DNA from: Treponema sp.
GTDB taxonomy: Bacteria; Spirochaetota; Spirochaetia; Treponematales; Treponemataceae
Reading direction: 5' to 3'
DNA: 64,000 nucleotides
Assembly: GCA_016296655.1 (NCBI GenBank)
Contig: JAEDIW010000006.1
Span: 1-64,000 of the forward strand
The translations under genes and the position numbers were made by a program. Positions 33,493-41,695 of this stretch are shown piece by piece; position 1 is the stretch's first letter; each line of letters begins with the position of its first letter. The notes beneath the pieces were generated by a model. It did no database searches and was not told the DNA's origin. It saw nothing but the letters and a program-made list of their open reading frames with translations.

Positions 33493-34761
33493 AAAATATA
33501 AAAAAAATGCCATTACCCACTGTTTAAAGAAATTCAAATGTGATAGAATTCCTCTTGGTGGGAAAATGACAGACACAGAGCTTGTTCAAATTTTGCAGAA
33601 ATCAAATTGCAGTACAAAATAAGCAAATAGAATTTCTCGAAAATACGGTCGTCGACCTAAATAAGAACATCGAAGTTTTGCTTGCAGAGATAAAAGGCCT
33701 GAACGAAAAGTTGAACAAAAACTCGAGCAACTCCTCAAAACCGCCATCAAGCGATGGTACAAAAAAGCCAAGAACCCAAAGCTTGCGCAAGAAGTCAGAA
33801 AAGAAACCGGGCGGACAAAAGGGGCACAAGGGAACAAATTTAGAAATTCCTGACCATGTAGACAATGCCATAGAGTATTATCCCGAAGAATGTAAGCTGT
33901 GCCCGAACTTTGAGAAGCTGTAAAGGCACAATCTGCCATAAGCAGGACAGCCGCTATGTAATCGACTTAAAAATCGAAAAGGAAATCTCATCGCATACCA
34001 TCTATCAGGCAGAAAAATGCCCTCTTCATGCGGGAATCCTTAGAAGGAAAATTTCCGGCTGGAGTAAATGCGACGGTACAATACGGAACGACCGTGAAGA
34101 CATTCATCGTGAACGAAAGCATTAAAGGAAAACGGAGTGCTGGAAAAACAGCATGGGGTTGCCGTGCATGACTGCTGGCCGTCATACTGGAAATTTGAGA
34201 ATGCCGCTCATGTACTTTGCTGCGTTCATCTTCTGCGGGAAATGAACGGAATCATCGAGAACTATCCGGAGCAGAGATGGGGCCGGCGTTCAAGAAAATG
34301 CTTGAGGAGTTATACAATCTGAAAGTAAGTTACGACGAGTTCGGGCGGCCGATGGAAAGCTGCTACAGGGATTACTACGGTCATCTTTACGACAACATCA
34401 TAAAGAAGGCATGGGAAGAAAATCCTCTGTCGGAAAGTGTTGTAAAGAAAAAAGGAAAAACTAAAAAGACCACGCCGCAGAACCTCATCGACAGACTTGA
34501 ACGATACAAGGAAGGTGTTCTTTTATTTACGACCTCCACGAAAGTTCCGTTCAGCAACAACATCGCCGAGCAGAGCGTCCGCAACACGAAAGTCAAACTA
34601 AAAAACGCAGGATGCTTCCGCTCTGAAGACGGTGCGAACTGGTATCTCAGAATCCGCTCATATATTGACTCAGCCCGTAAACACGGTGTAAACGCCTATG
34701 AAGCAATTCGCCTCGCTTTTTTAGGTACGCCCAATTTATGCTTGGGGTGCTGAATAGTTAC
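33475..34761 (+). mobile_element. Decayed IS66-family element
   Basis: The ends are a 15-16 bp inverted repeat: tgtaactattcagcac at 33474-33489 and its complement at 34747-34762, beginning GTAA as in IS66. Only 1.29 kb remains (full elements exceed 2 kb), so the inside is deleted. The flanking bases do not form an 8-bp target duplication. The left neighbour (DUF3791 fragment) and right neighbour (primase fragment) do not match each other, so an adjacent deletion or recombination removed DNA on at least one side. Confidence 0.8.
33567..34753 (+). pseudogene. IS66 TnpC transposase, frameshifted and deleted
   Basis: The N-terminal coiled coil and the LNKNSSNSSKPPSSDG leucine-zipper/zinc region (to 33923) are followed in another frame by CHKQDSRYVIDLKIEKEISS and then GKFPAGVNATVQYGT in a third. 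The segment holding the first catalytic Asp is missing. The C-terminal part (HDCWPSYWKFENAAHVLCCV onward to the NNIAEQSVRN glutamate and ARKHGVNAYEAIRLAF) survives in two frames. At least three frameshifts make it inactive. Confidence 0.85.
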
Positions 34762-34762
34762 A

Positions 34763-35469
34763 AAACTTTTATGAATAAGAACAGCGAACAGAGCAACGAC
34801 CTGGCACGTCTTAAAGGTGCACGGCTTGTTACTACCAGCGAGATTGAACAGGGAAAACAAATGAGCGAGAGCTTGATTAAGACTGTAACCGGCGAGGATG
34901 ATTTGACTGCGCGATTTCTTTATGGTGAATATTTCAGCTTCAAGCCAACGTTTAAGATTTTTATGGCGACTAATCATAAACCAAAAATCCGTGGTGCTGA
35001 TAACGGTATCTGGCGACGTATTAAAATGATTCCATTTACTGTGACTATTCCGCCGGAACAAAGAGATAAAAAGCTTACTGAAAAACTAATTGCTGAAAAC
35101 TCAGGAATTTTGAACTGGCTGATACAGGGATATGCGATGTGGAGAAAAGAAGGTCTTGGAGAGGAGCCGAAAGCTGTTCGCGAGGCTAATAATGAATACC
35201 GTATGGATATGGATTTTGTGGGTACTTTTGTGGATGACTGCTTTGACCTGGACCCAAGCGGTGAATGGCGACTTTTGACCAAAGAACTTTATGACACTTA
35301 TATCAAATGGTGCAATAAGAATAATGAGAGGATTATGAGTCAGAAGTGGCTGGGCTTGCGTATGAGAGAGAAAGGATTTAAGCGGCTTAGTATGAATGGG
35401 AATCGATTTTGGCTGGGGTTGATTTTGAAGAATAGCTGGAGGTATGGAGGAAATAGCGTGAAAAATTGA
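34763..35469 (+). pseudogene. P4/D5-type primase-helicase, 3' fragment
   Basis: About 235 residues from the C-terminal half of a phage or plasmid primase with superfamily 3 helicase. NDLARLKGARLVTTSEIEQG, TARFLYGEYFSFKPTFKIFM, ATNHKP and the arginine-finger segment NGIWRRIK are diagnostic. The Walker A half and primase domain are missing, replaced by the IS66 right end. An ATG within the IS end (34738) could start a fragment, but it would not be a helicase. It shows the region once carried a self-replicating element. Confidence 0.85.
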
Positions 35470-35513
35470 GGAGTCTATGTGGAGATTTGTACTTACCGGT
35501 AAAACTATAGTAA

Positions 35514-35819
35514 TTAAAAATTAATCGAGCTGAAAGATTTCTTAATTAAATTATGTATTTCTGTGCATAAAGATTCTTGTACAGCTTCTAAATTATTTTT
35601 CTTAATAATTTCCATTGAAAATAAGTCTATTGAGTCACACGATAAGGCACCTGCAAGTTGTTCAATCATCTGTACAGAAGGAAACTGCTTTTCAGCTTCA
35701 ATTTTTGAAATATAATTTGGTGAAGTCCCGATTTTTTCCGCCAACTCAGCTTGAGATAATTTTAATTCTTTTCGTCTTGCTTTCATATTTACTGCAAGAA
35801 CTGTCCTAATATTAGTCAT
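35514..35819 (-). CDS. XRE-family regulator divergent from the tubulin/VWA operon
   Basis: A 101-residue protein. Its N-terminal helix-turn-helix (LSQAELAEKIGTSPNYISKIEAEKQFPSVQMIEQLAGAL) is a clear Cro/C1 domain, and a short helical tail follows. It is transcribed away from the twelve-gene operon, sharing a 133-bp intergenic region with repeated half-sites. Regulators so placed usually repress both themselves and the adjacent operon, a common layout in defence and mobile systems. Base composition is as AT-rich as the operon, so they likely travelled together. Confidence 0.9.
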   Translation of the reverse strand: MTNIRTVLAVNMKARRKELKLSQAELAEKIGTSPNYISKIEAEKQFPSVQMIEQLAGALSCDSIDLFSMEIIKKNNLEAVQESLCTEIHNLIKKSFSSINF

Positions 35820-35952
35820 ATTTCAATTCTAATAGGTTGAATTTTTGATTTTCTTCTATTATATCAATCGATTAAGTATTGAAAAATGAACGATTAGAGC
35901 TTATAATTTTAAATTGACTCAAAAATAGAATTATTAGGTTGGATATAAAAGT
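35820..35952 (+). promoter_or_regulatory. Promoter and operator region of the twelve-gene operon
   Basis: TTGAAA (35879-35884), 17-base spacer, TATAAT (35902-35907) points rightward. Within or next to it are paired motifs: cgatta at 35868 and 35891, and taataggttgaa (35830) with tattaggttgga (35931). These direct repeats are candidate binding sites for the divergent XRE protein. The leader is about 40 bases, without a strong Shine-Dalgarno site. Confidence 0.65.
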
Positions 35953-36477
35953 ATGAGGAAATTTGTTTCATCAATGATATATAGTTTAATAATGTCTTTA
36001 CTTTCTGTGGCTGTAATTTTCCTTTTACAGGCACCATTAATGACATTTGTATATTATGGATTTGTATCAGCCCCTAATAGTGCAGTATTCACAGCAAATA
36101 TTATTAATAAAATTGTAGATACGGACACTACAACTATAATGATAATGATAATGATAATGATAATGATTCTAACACTTTTCTTTATTGTTTCACTATTTAT
36201 TTTTATTACAAAAGTAATTCTTATTTTCCTGAAAGATGAAAAGCTCATAAAACCTTATTACATTATATTCTTTGTCTTTACAACGGTTTTGCCTGTAATA
36301 GTTATATTTTTAGCAATAATCCTTAAAGCCAGATTGGCTATTCTAACACTTATTATTGAGCTTGTATTTTTTGCATTAAACACAGTCTTGATTATTTTAT
36401 CAAAAAAAATATTCCCTGAAACAACAGACACTGAATATAGAAAACACCTTTTTACAAATGGAGCTAATCATGAATAA
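35953..36477 (+). CDS. System gene 1: four-helix membrane protein
   Basis: 174 residues with about four transmembrane segments (near 10-35, 60-90, 99-122 and 124-148) and a short charged C-terminus. No known domain is recognised. Segment two contains an Ile-Met repeat (residues 62-71) encoded by five in-frame ATAATG units. Its last codons overlap the start of the VWA gene by eight bases, implying coupled translation. It probably forms part of the membrane complex built by genes 1-3. The start ATG has only weak upstream purines. Confidence 0.75.
   Translation: MRKFVSSMIYSLIMSLLSVAVIFLLQAPLMTFVYYGFVSAPNSAVFTANIINKIVDTDTTTIMIMIMIMIMILTLFFIVSLFIFITKVILIFLKDEKLIKPYYIIFFVFTTVLPVIVIFLAIILKARLAILTLIIELVFFALNTVLIILSKKIFPETTDTEYRKHLFTNGANHE
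36136..36165 (+). repeat. Hexanucleotide repeat (ATAATG)5 inside system gene 1
   Basis: Five perfect 6-base units encode (Ile-Met)5 in a transmembrane segment. A change in unit number would lengthen or shorten the helix by two residues without shifting the frame. Confidence 0.9.
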
Positions 36478-37957
36478 AACTATAAAAAAATTATTTGCTT
36501 TTTTTACAATTGCTTTAATAACATTTAATGTTATATTTGCTCAAAATACCAATTCAAATGCAACTGGAAAAGGAAAAATTGTTATTGTAGTACTCGATGT
36601 TTCAGGAAGCATAAAGAAACAATTCCCTGATATTACTAAAATTATTGATAGAGCGATTAATAAGAACAGACTTAATGTAGGAGATTATTTTGTTTTAATC
36701 CCTTTTGGAGATTCTGCTCTACCAATGTATTCAGGACAGTTGATGCGTGAAGAAGATAAAACTTCAATTTCTAATACATTAAAAGCAATGAAAGCTGATA
36801 ACGATTTTACAGATATTGGAACCGCAATTAAAACTGCGTTGAATTATATTGTAGATTTGAAAAGCGATGATTACAATCTGTATGAACCATTAGTATTATT
36901 TATTACAGATGGCGATATAACAACTCCAACTACAAGTAAATTCCATGGACAAAATGTTGATCAGATTTTCAATGATCCATTAATCGGAAACAAATATTTA
37001 TATGACGGTTGGTATTATGTAGGAATTGGAAAAAATCTGCATGACCTCCCATTGATTGCAGAAAAATCAGGTCGTGAAGATTATTTGTTGAGAATTGAAG
37101 ATTTGGATCAGCTTGAATTTATGTTGGATGATTGGATTTCAAAGATTCCAGAATCACAGCCTATCGAGCAAGGCGAAGTATTATTTACTAACTACAAACT
37201 CAAATCATATAAATTGAAGCAAGGAAAAAATGTAAAGGTAGTATCTTCTGCAGATGAAATAACTTTTGACATTTTAAATACATATAAGAGAACACCTGTA
37301 AATCTTGAATTCAAAGCTGCGAAAGCAACTTTCCAAACAGAAGATAAGAGTACAACTGTACCTATTAAAATCTCACCAGAAACAGGAGTAATACAGGTTC
37401 CTGCAATGCAAACAAAACCGACATCTTGTGGTTTTGCTCCTAATTCGGAATTAAAGGGAAAAGGAATTCTAAAGATTCATTTCTTAGTAAATATTAACGG
37501 CTTAGATAAACAATATGACGAAGCATTTGATATTAATGGAAAAACTGCTTCTGAACTTTCATTCGAAAAGATTTTCTGGCCATTAATGATTCTTTTGATA
37601 ATAATCGTATTAATTGTGGCATTCACAATCATAAAAAAATTCATGCCTGTAAAAATTGTAATGGAAGTTATTGGAAATAGAACAGAAAAACAGTGTTCAG
37701 TTTCAATGAAAATGAAGAAGCGTGTTGATTTTGGTTCAAAACCTGGATGCCCATTCAAATTAGACCAAGAACTCTTTTCTCCTGTTGTAGGACAGATACA
37801 GAGACTCAATGCAAATAAATGGCAAATTATACCAAGAGATGCAAATGCTTTTGACGATGGTAATAGTAAATTTGATTATACTCTTGGCTCGATTTTAAAA
37901 TTGAAAACAAAAGATGAATCAAGTGTTTCTATTAAATTTAAGAAAGCAAAAAAATAA
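36470..37957 (+). CDS. System gene 2: membrane-anchored von Willebrand A protein
   Basis: 495 residues. The signal peptide MNKTIKKLFAFFTIALITFN ends near IFAQ. The VWA domain (about 35-220) has the metal-ion site: DVSGS at 43-47, the Thr/Asp of DFTDIGTA near 114, and ITDGD near 147. A beta-rich linker follows, then one transmembrane helix (about 369-390) and a cytoplasmic C-terminal domain of about 105 residues, partly like an FHA/beta-sandwich. The topology places the adhesion-like VWA domain outside the inner membrane. The start 36470 is chosen because ggag lies 6 bases upstream. VWA proteins are part of the described FtsZl1 membrane-remodelling neighbourhoods. Confidence 0.88.
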   Translation: MNKTIKKLFAFFTIALITFNVIFAQNTNSNATGKGKIVIVVLDVSGSIKKQFPDITKIIDRAINKNRLNVGDYFVLIPFGDSALPMYSGQLMREEDKTSISNTLKAMKADNDFTDIGTAIKTALNYIVDLKSDDYNLYEPLVLFITDGDITTPTTSKFHGQNVDQIFNDPLIGNKYLYDGWYYVGIGKNLHDLPLIAEKSGREDYLLRIEDLDQLEFMLDDWISKIPESQPIEQGEVLFTNYKLKSYKLKQGKNVKVVSSADEITFDILNTYKRTPVNLEFKAAKATFQTEDKSTTVPIKISPETGVIQVPAMQTKPTSCGFAPNSELKGKGILKIHFLVNINGLDKQYDEAFDINGKTASELSFEKIFWPLMILLIIIVLIVAFTIIKKFMPVKIVMEVIGNRTEKQCSVSMKMKKRVDFGSKPGCPFKLDQELFSPVVGQIQRLNANKWQIIPRDANAFDDGNSKFDYTLGSILKLKTKDESSVSIKFKKAKK

Positions 37958-37968
37958 AGGTATAATAT

Positions 37969-38484
37969 ATGATTGATACAAATCGATATTTGATTATTTG
38001 GGGAATAATAACAACAACTATTGCAATCCTATCGCTTATAACTTATTTATGGCTTTCCAATGCAGCTAGATTTGAAAACCGTAAAAAAGAAATAGGTTGT
38101 GGAATGCTTTTATGTACATTAGCCGTAAGCAGTTTCATGTTTCTCCCATTACTGTTCTCTAGAATAGATTTACATGCATTAGGAACTGAATTATTTGATT
38201 CCATTCAATTTGCTGAATTTGAAGCTGAAGATGCTGGAAATAAATTGAAGCTTGCACCTTTCGTTAGACCTTTTGCACATTTTCTTGCTGCAACAGAACT
38301 AAAATATATAATGCTAATAATTATTGGTGTACCAGCTCTCGTTTCAGTTTTAATAATTATCTTCACTATTAGAATTATATTTCTAATTCGTGAACCTAAA
38401 TTAGAACATGAAAATAAATCAAACAGAAAACATTTGTTTGAATATAATCCAGAAATAGTCACAAATCTAAATAAAACTAAGTAG
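37969..38484 (+). CDS. System gene 3: three-helix membrane protein
   Basis: 171 residues with hydrophobic segments near 8-29, 43-65 and 112-136 and a charged C-terminal tail. The loop between helices 2 and 3 (DLHALGTELFDSIQFAEFEA) would be extracytoplasmic. AAAGG lies 6 bases before the ATG. There are 11 bp to the VWA gene and 12 bp to the tubulin-like gene. No family is recognised. It may link the VWA membrane protein to the cytoplasmic GTPase. Confidence 0.75.
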   Translation: MIDTNRYLIIWGIITTTIAILSLITYLWLSNAARFENRKKEIGCGMLLCTLAVSSFMFLPLLFSRIDLHALGTELFDSIQFAEFEAEDAGNKLKLAPFVRPFAHFLAATELKYIMLIIIGVPALVSVLIIIFTIRIIFLIREPKLEHENKSNRKHLFEYNPEIVTNLNKTK

Positions 38485-38496
38485 GAGATAAAAAAA

Positions 38497-41400
38497 ATGG
38501 CAGAGCTTTACCAACCAACCCTTGTAATTGGATTAGGCGGAACAGGAAAAAATATAATACTTGCACTTAAGAAAATGATTGCAGAAAACTGCGAACATGG
38601 AATGGCAGACTTCCCATTCTTAAAAATGCTATCAATTGATACAGACCGTGCTATGCCACATGCACAGAGTGCAATTAAAACAGTAAAAGATGAATCTTTA
38701 TATTTAAATCCAAATAGAGAAGTATTTCAGTTACAAGCAAATTTTGGAATTGCTCCTGACTTAAACGATTATCCTCAGGTTCATGAGTGGTTCCCAGATT
38801 CATTAAAGGCAAATCTTAGACCTGCTGAACTTTCACGAGGTGCAAGTCAGAAAAAGCCTATAGGACGTTTTACATTTGCTTGGAATGCTAGCGAAATCTA
38901 TGAAGAAATTTATTCTTTTATGCGCGCACCTGTTGATGTAAAAGTTGCCATTGATAAAAACATTGGTTCAAAACTTTCTAAAGAAATAAATGTATTTATT
39001 TGTGGTTCTGTATGTGGTGGTACTGGAGCCGGTACATTCTTGGATACTGCTTATTTAGTTCGTTACTGTAATCATATTGCTGGATCTGGTTACCAAGCAA
39101 AAATATTTGGTATGTTAGCATTAGCGTCTATGTTTGACGGTATACAAGGTACTGCAAACGTTCGTCAAAATTGTTACGCTTCCCTAGTTGAGCTTGAACA
39201 TTTTATGAACAAAATTAATAATGGCAATGCGTATCGTTCTTTTATTCCAGCATATAAAGATTTTAAGCCTGACTATTCTTTTTTGCATAATAATCAAAAT
39301 AATGAATCAAATGTAGAAGGTGTAAAACCATTTGATTATCCATTTTTATTTGATAATTTTGGTAAAGGTGTCGCTCTTAACTCACAAAGCGCTTTCTCAG
39401 AAATGGCAGCTAGATTTATTTATCTTCTGACAGGCCATGAACTCGGTACACATTGGACTTCAATGTATAACAATGTAATGGCAAACCTTGAGCGTGATTA
39501 TAATAATTTAAATAATAAAGACATACATTATAGCGGAATGGGAACATTCTCTATTCTTTACCCAAAAAGAATGATTGTTCAGCTTTGTGCTTATAATTTG
39601 TCAAAAGAATATCTCAAGAAGATTCTTGATGATTCATATAACCCACAGGAAATTGAACAACTTACAAAGAACTTCTTAAAAGAAATTAAAATGAATCCTC
39701 TTACAACACAGTTGGAAGATTCATTTGACGTATTTGAAGATCAGAATAACTTTAAAGGTTCCTTTAAGGATTATATCGAAAATGCAATTTCTGATTTCGA
39801 AGAGCAATCTGAAGATACTGATAAAAAAGATTTGAAGGATGAACTCTTACGATGGAAGAAAGATATTGATGAAAAAGTAATTGAATTTAGAAATAAAAAT
39901 TCATCAAGAGCTGAGCATTTAAGAGAAAGCTTCCTTGGTCAGTTATCTAAAGAATTAGAATTATTATTAGATTTGCATGAACATAAACTCGGAATTAAAA
40001 AGAATTCTGATGGAACTGAATTAGCAGATAGAGGTTCTTTAGTTCGTGCAGCTAATTTTATTGATTGCTTGATTAAGATATTTACAGAATCAAAAGATAA
40101 ATATCGAAGAATCAGAAATGATGCAGAAAGTACAATGAAAAACCTTAACGGTGATTTTGAAACAGCACTTTCTGATTTTGATGAAGCTACAGACAGTGTC
40201 TTTGCAACAAAGAAGAAAATTGCAGAAGCCAAAGAAAATGTATTAAATGTTTGTAGAGATTTATTTAATGCTCAGAAACAGAACTTCATTGCAGATTGGT
40301 GTTATCAACTCTTTACTGATATCTTATGGAATGATGTACCAAAATATGATGGTCTCATAAAGGAATTGGAACAGTATAGAAATAAATATCGAAAAGCAAT
40401 TCTAAATTTCCAGGAAATTGATAAAGATATTAATAAATTCCTTGATGACAATAGACGCTTTGAGCCAAATCCACTTTTTGCAGTAATCTTTGATTATGAA
40501 AAAGATGTTGAAGAGGCATATAAGAAATTACTTGAAGAAAAATCAGAAGAATTCATTTTTGGAGAACTCAGCGATTCTGTAACACAGGAAGGTGCATTTG
40601 GTAAAGAATATATTGGAGCTGCAAATAAAACAGCTTCTTTAGTTAATATTGATATTCTCAATGCAACTGAACAATTCTTCTTTGAGCCTATAAACAAAGT
40701 TAATATTGCTAATAGAATTCTTGAAACTCCAGAAATTAGTGACCGATTAGAGCAAGGTACATATTTTGAAGCAACTCCTATCTACCTTGGAGTTGAAGAT
40801 ACTGTTATGAATCGTGAAGGTCTTTCTTTCAAGGATTCAACATTCTTCGCTATTTCAATACCTGATGAATATGAAGGTAAACCTTGTAAAGACTTAAAAG
40901 GTGTTGTCCGCGGAAATGGTGTTAATGCAATTTGTCCTATGGAACAAGATCCGGATAAATATCAGAAAGAACCTTGTCCAATGTTTAATCATTGTCTCAA
41001 GCAGAAACTTCTTCATCATGCTCCTAACAATGTTGCTATTACACCGACATCAGAAATCTCTGAAGTAAATATTATGCACTCTATTGCAGGCTATCCTCTA
41101 TACTCACTTTCTTCAGTAATGAATAACTGTAAGAGTGTTTATGTTGATGCAAAAGCAAAACAGCAAAAAGAAAATGAGGAAAGTGGAAATGAGTTTGAAG
41201 AGATTAATATGTTTGGACCTCTTCAGTTTGATGCATTAGATGAAAAATCTAATGATCCTAGAAAGATGCTTAATGACTTTAAAAAGTTATTAATCGTTTC
41301 GTATATAGCCAAACGTCTTAATGTTCAACCACTGTCTGTTGATTTTGTTACTGAACGTGACTTAGCTCAAGATAGAAAAGATAAACCTGGATTACATCTT

Positions 41401-41691
41401 GGAAACTCGATGAATGAAGTTATGGTTCGTTTCCAAAGTTCAAGACTTAAAGATAAGAAAGATATAGAACAATTTACTAAAGAGACAGAATTACTGATTA
41501 ACGACATTAAAAATGATTCTGCTACAAAAGAGACTTTTGGTAATTGGGCAAAAGATGTATACGAAAGAATTAAAAATGAATTACCATCAGGTTTTGTACA
41601 AGATGATTTGGATCTCATGAATGAAGTAGTTTCGGAACTGTGTAATATTACTTTAATTCAGAAAAAATCTTTGTCTAGTCGTTTGGGGTAA
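38497..41691 (+). CDS. System gene 4: tubulin/FtsZ-like protein (Tubulin_2 type)
   Basis: 1064 residues. The N-terminus TLVIGLGGTGKNIILALKKM is the first nucleotide-binding loop of the Tubulin_2/FtsZl1 family. The tubulin signature box appears as GSVCGGTGAGTFLD (GGTGAG near 173-178). After it, the segment NVRQNCYASLVELEHFM is the family-type helix with the conserved Asn and Tyr. The GTPase-like half reaches to about residue 400. Residues 400-680 are charged and coiled-coil-like, and a C-terminal domain with several cysteines (CPMEQDPDKY, CPMFNHCLKQ) follows. AGGAG precedes the ATG. It is predicted to polymerise or switch on GTP in the cytoplasm; this is inferred from the family. Confidence 0.85.
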   Translation: MAELYQPTLVIGLGGTGKNIILALKKMIAENCEHGMADFPFLKMLSIDTDRAMPHAQSAIKTVKDESLYLNPNREVFQLQANFGIAPDLNDYPQVHEWFPDSLKANLRPAELSRGASQKKPIGRFTFAWNASEIYEEIYSFMRAPVDVKVAIDKNIGSKLSKEINVFICGSVCGGTGAGTFLDTAYLVRYCNHIAGSGYQAKIFGMLALASMFDGIQGTANVRQNCYASLVELEHFMNKINNGNAYRSFIPAYKDFKPDYSFLHNNQNNESNVEGVKPFDYPFLFDNFGKGVALNSQSAFSEMAARFIYLLTGHELGTHWTSMYNNVMANLERDYNNLNNKDIHYSGMGTFSILYPKRMIVQLCAYNLSKEYLKKILDDSYNPQEIEQLTKNFLKEIKMNPLTTQLEDSFDVFEDQNNFKGSFKDYIENAISDFEEQSEDTDKKDLKDELLRWKKDIDEKVIEFRNKNSSRAEHLRESFLGQLSKELELLLDLHEHKLGIKKNSDGTELADRGSLVRAANFIDCLIKIFTESKDKYRRIRNDAESTMKNLNGDFETALSDFDEATDSVFATKKKIAEAKENVLNVCRDLFNAQKQNFIADWCYQLFTDILWNDVPKYDGLIKELEQYRNKYRKAILNFQEIDKDINKFLDDNRRFEPNPLFAVIFDYEKDVEEAYKKLLEEKSEEFIFGELSDSVTQEGAFGKEYIGAANKTASLVNIDILNATEQFFFEPINKVNIANRILETPEISDRLEQGTYFEATPIYLGVEDTVMNREGLSFKDSTFFAISIPDEYEGKPCKDLKGVVRGNGVNAICPMEQDPDKYQKEPCPMFNHCLKQKLLHHAPNNVAITPTSEISEVNIMHSIAGYPLYSLSSVMNNCKSVYVDAKAKQQKENEESGNEFEEINMFGPLQFDALDEKSNDPRKMLNDFKKLLIVSYIAKRLNVQPLSVDFVTERDLAQDRKDKPGLHLGNSMNEVMVRFQSSRLKDKKDIEQFTKETELLINDIKNDSATKETFGNWAKDVYERIKNELPSGFVQDDLDLMNEVVSELCNITLIQKKSLSSRLG

Positions 41692-41695
41692 ATAA

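Noticed and set aside
34696..35061. Minus-strand frame of 121 codons
   Set aside because: It lies opposite the clear primase-helicase fragment and is a shadow of it.
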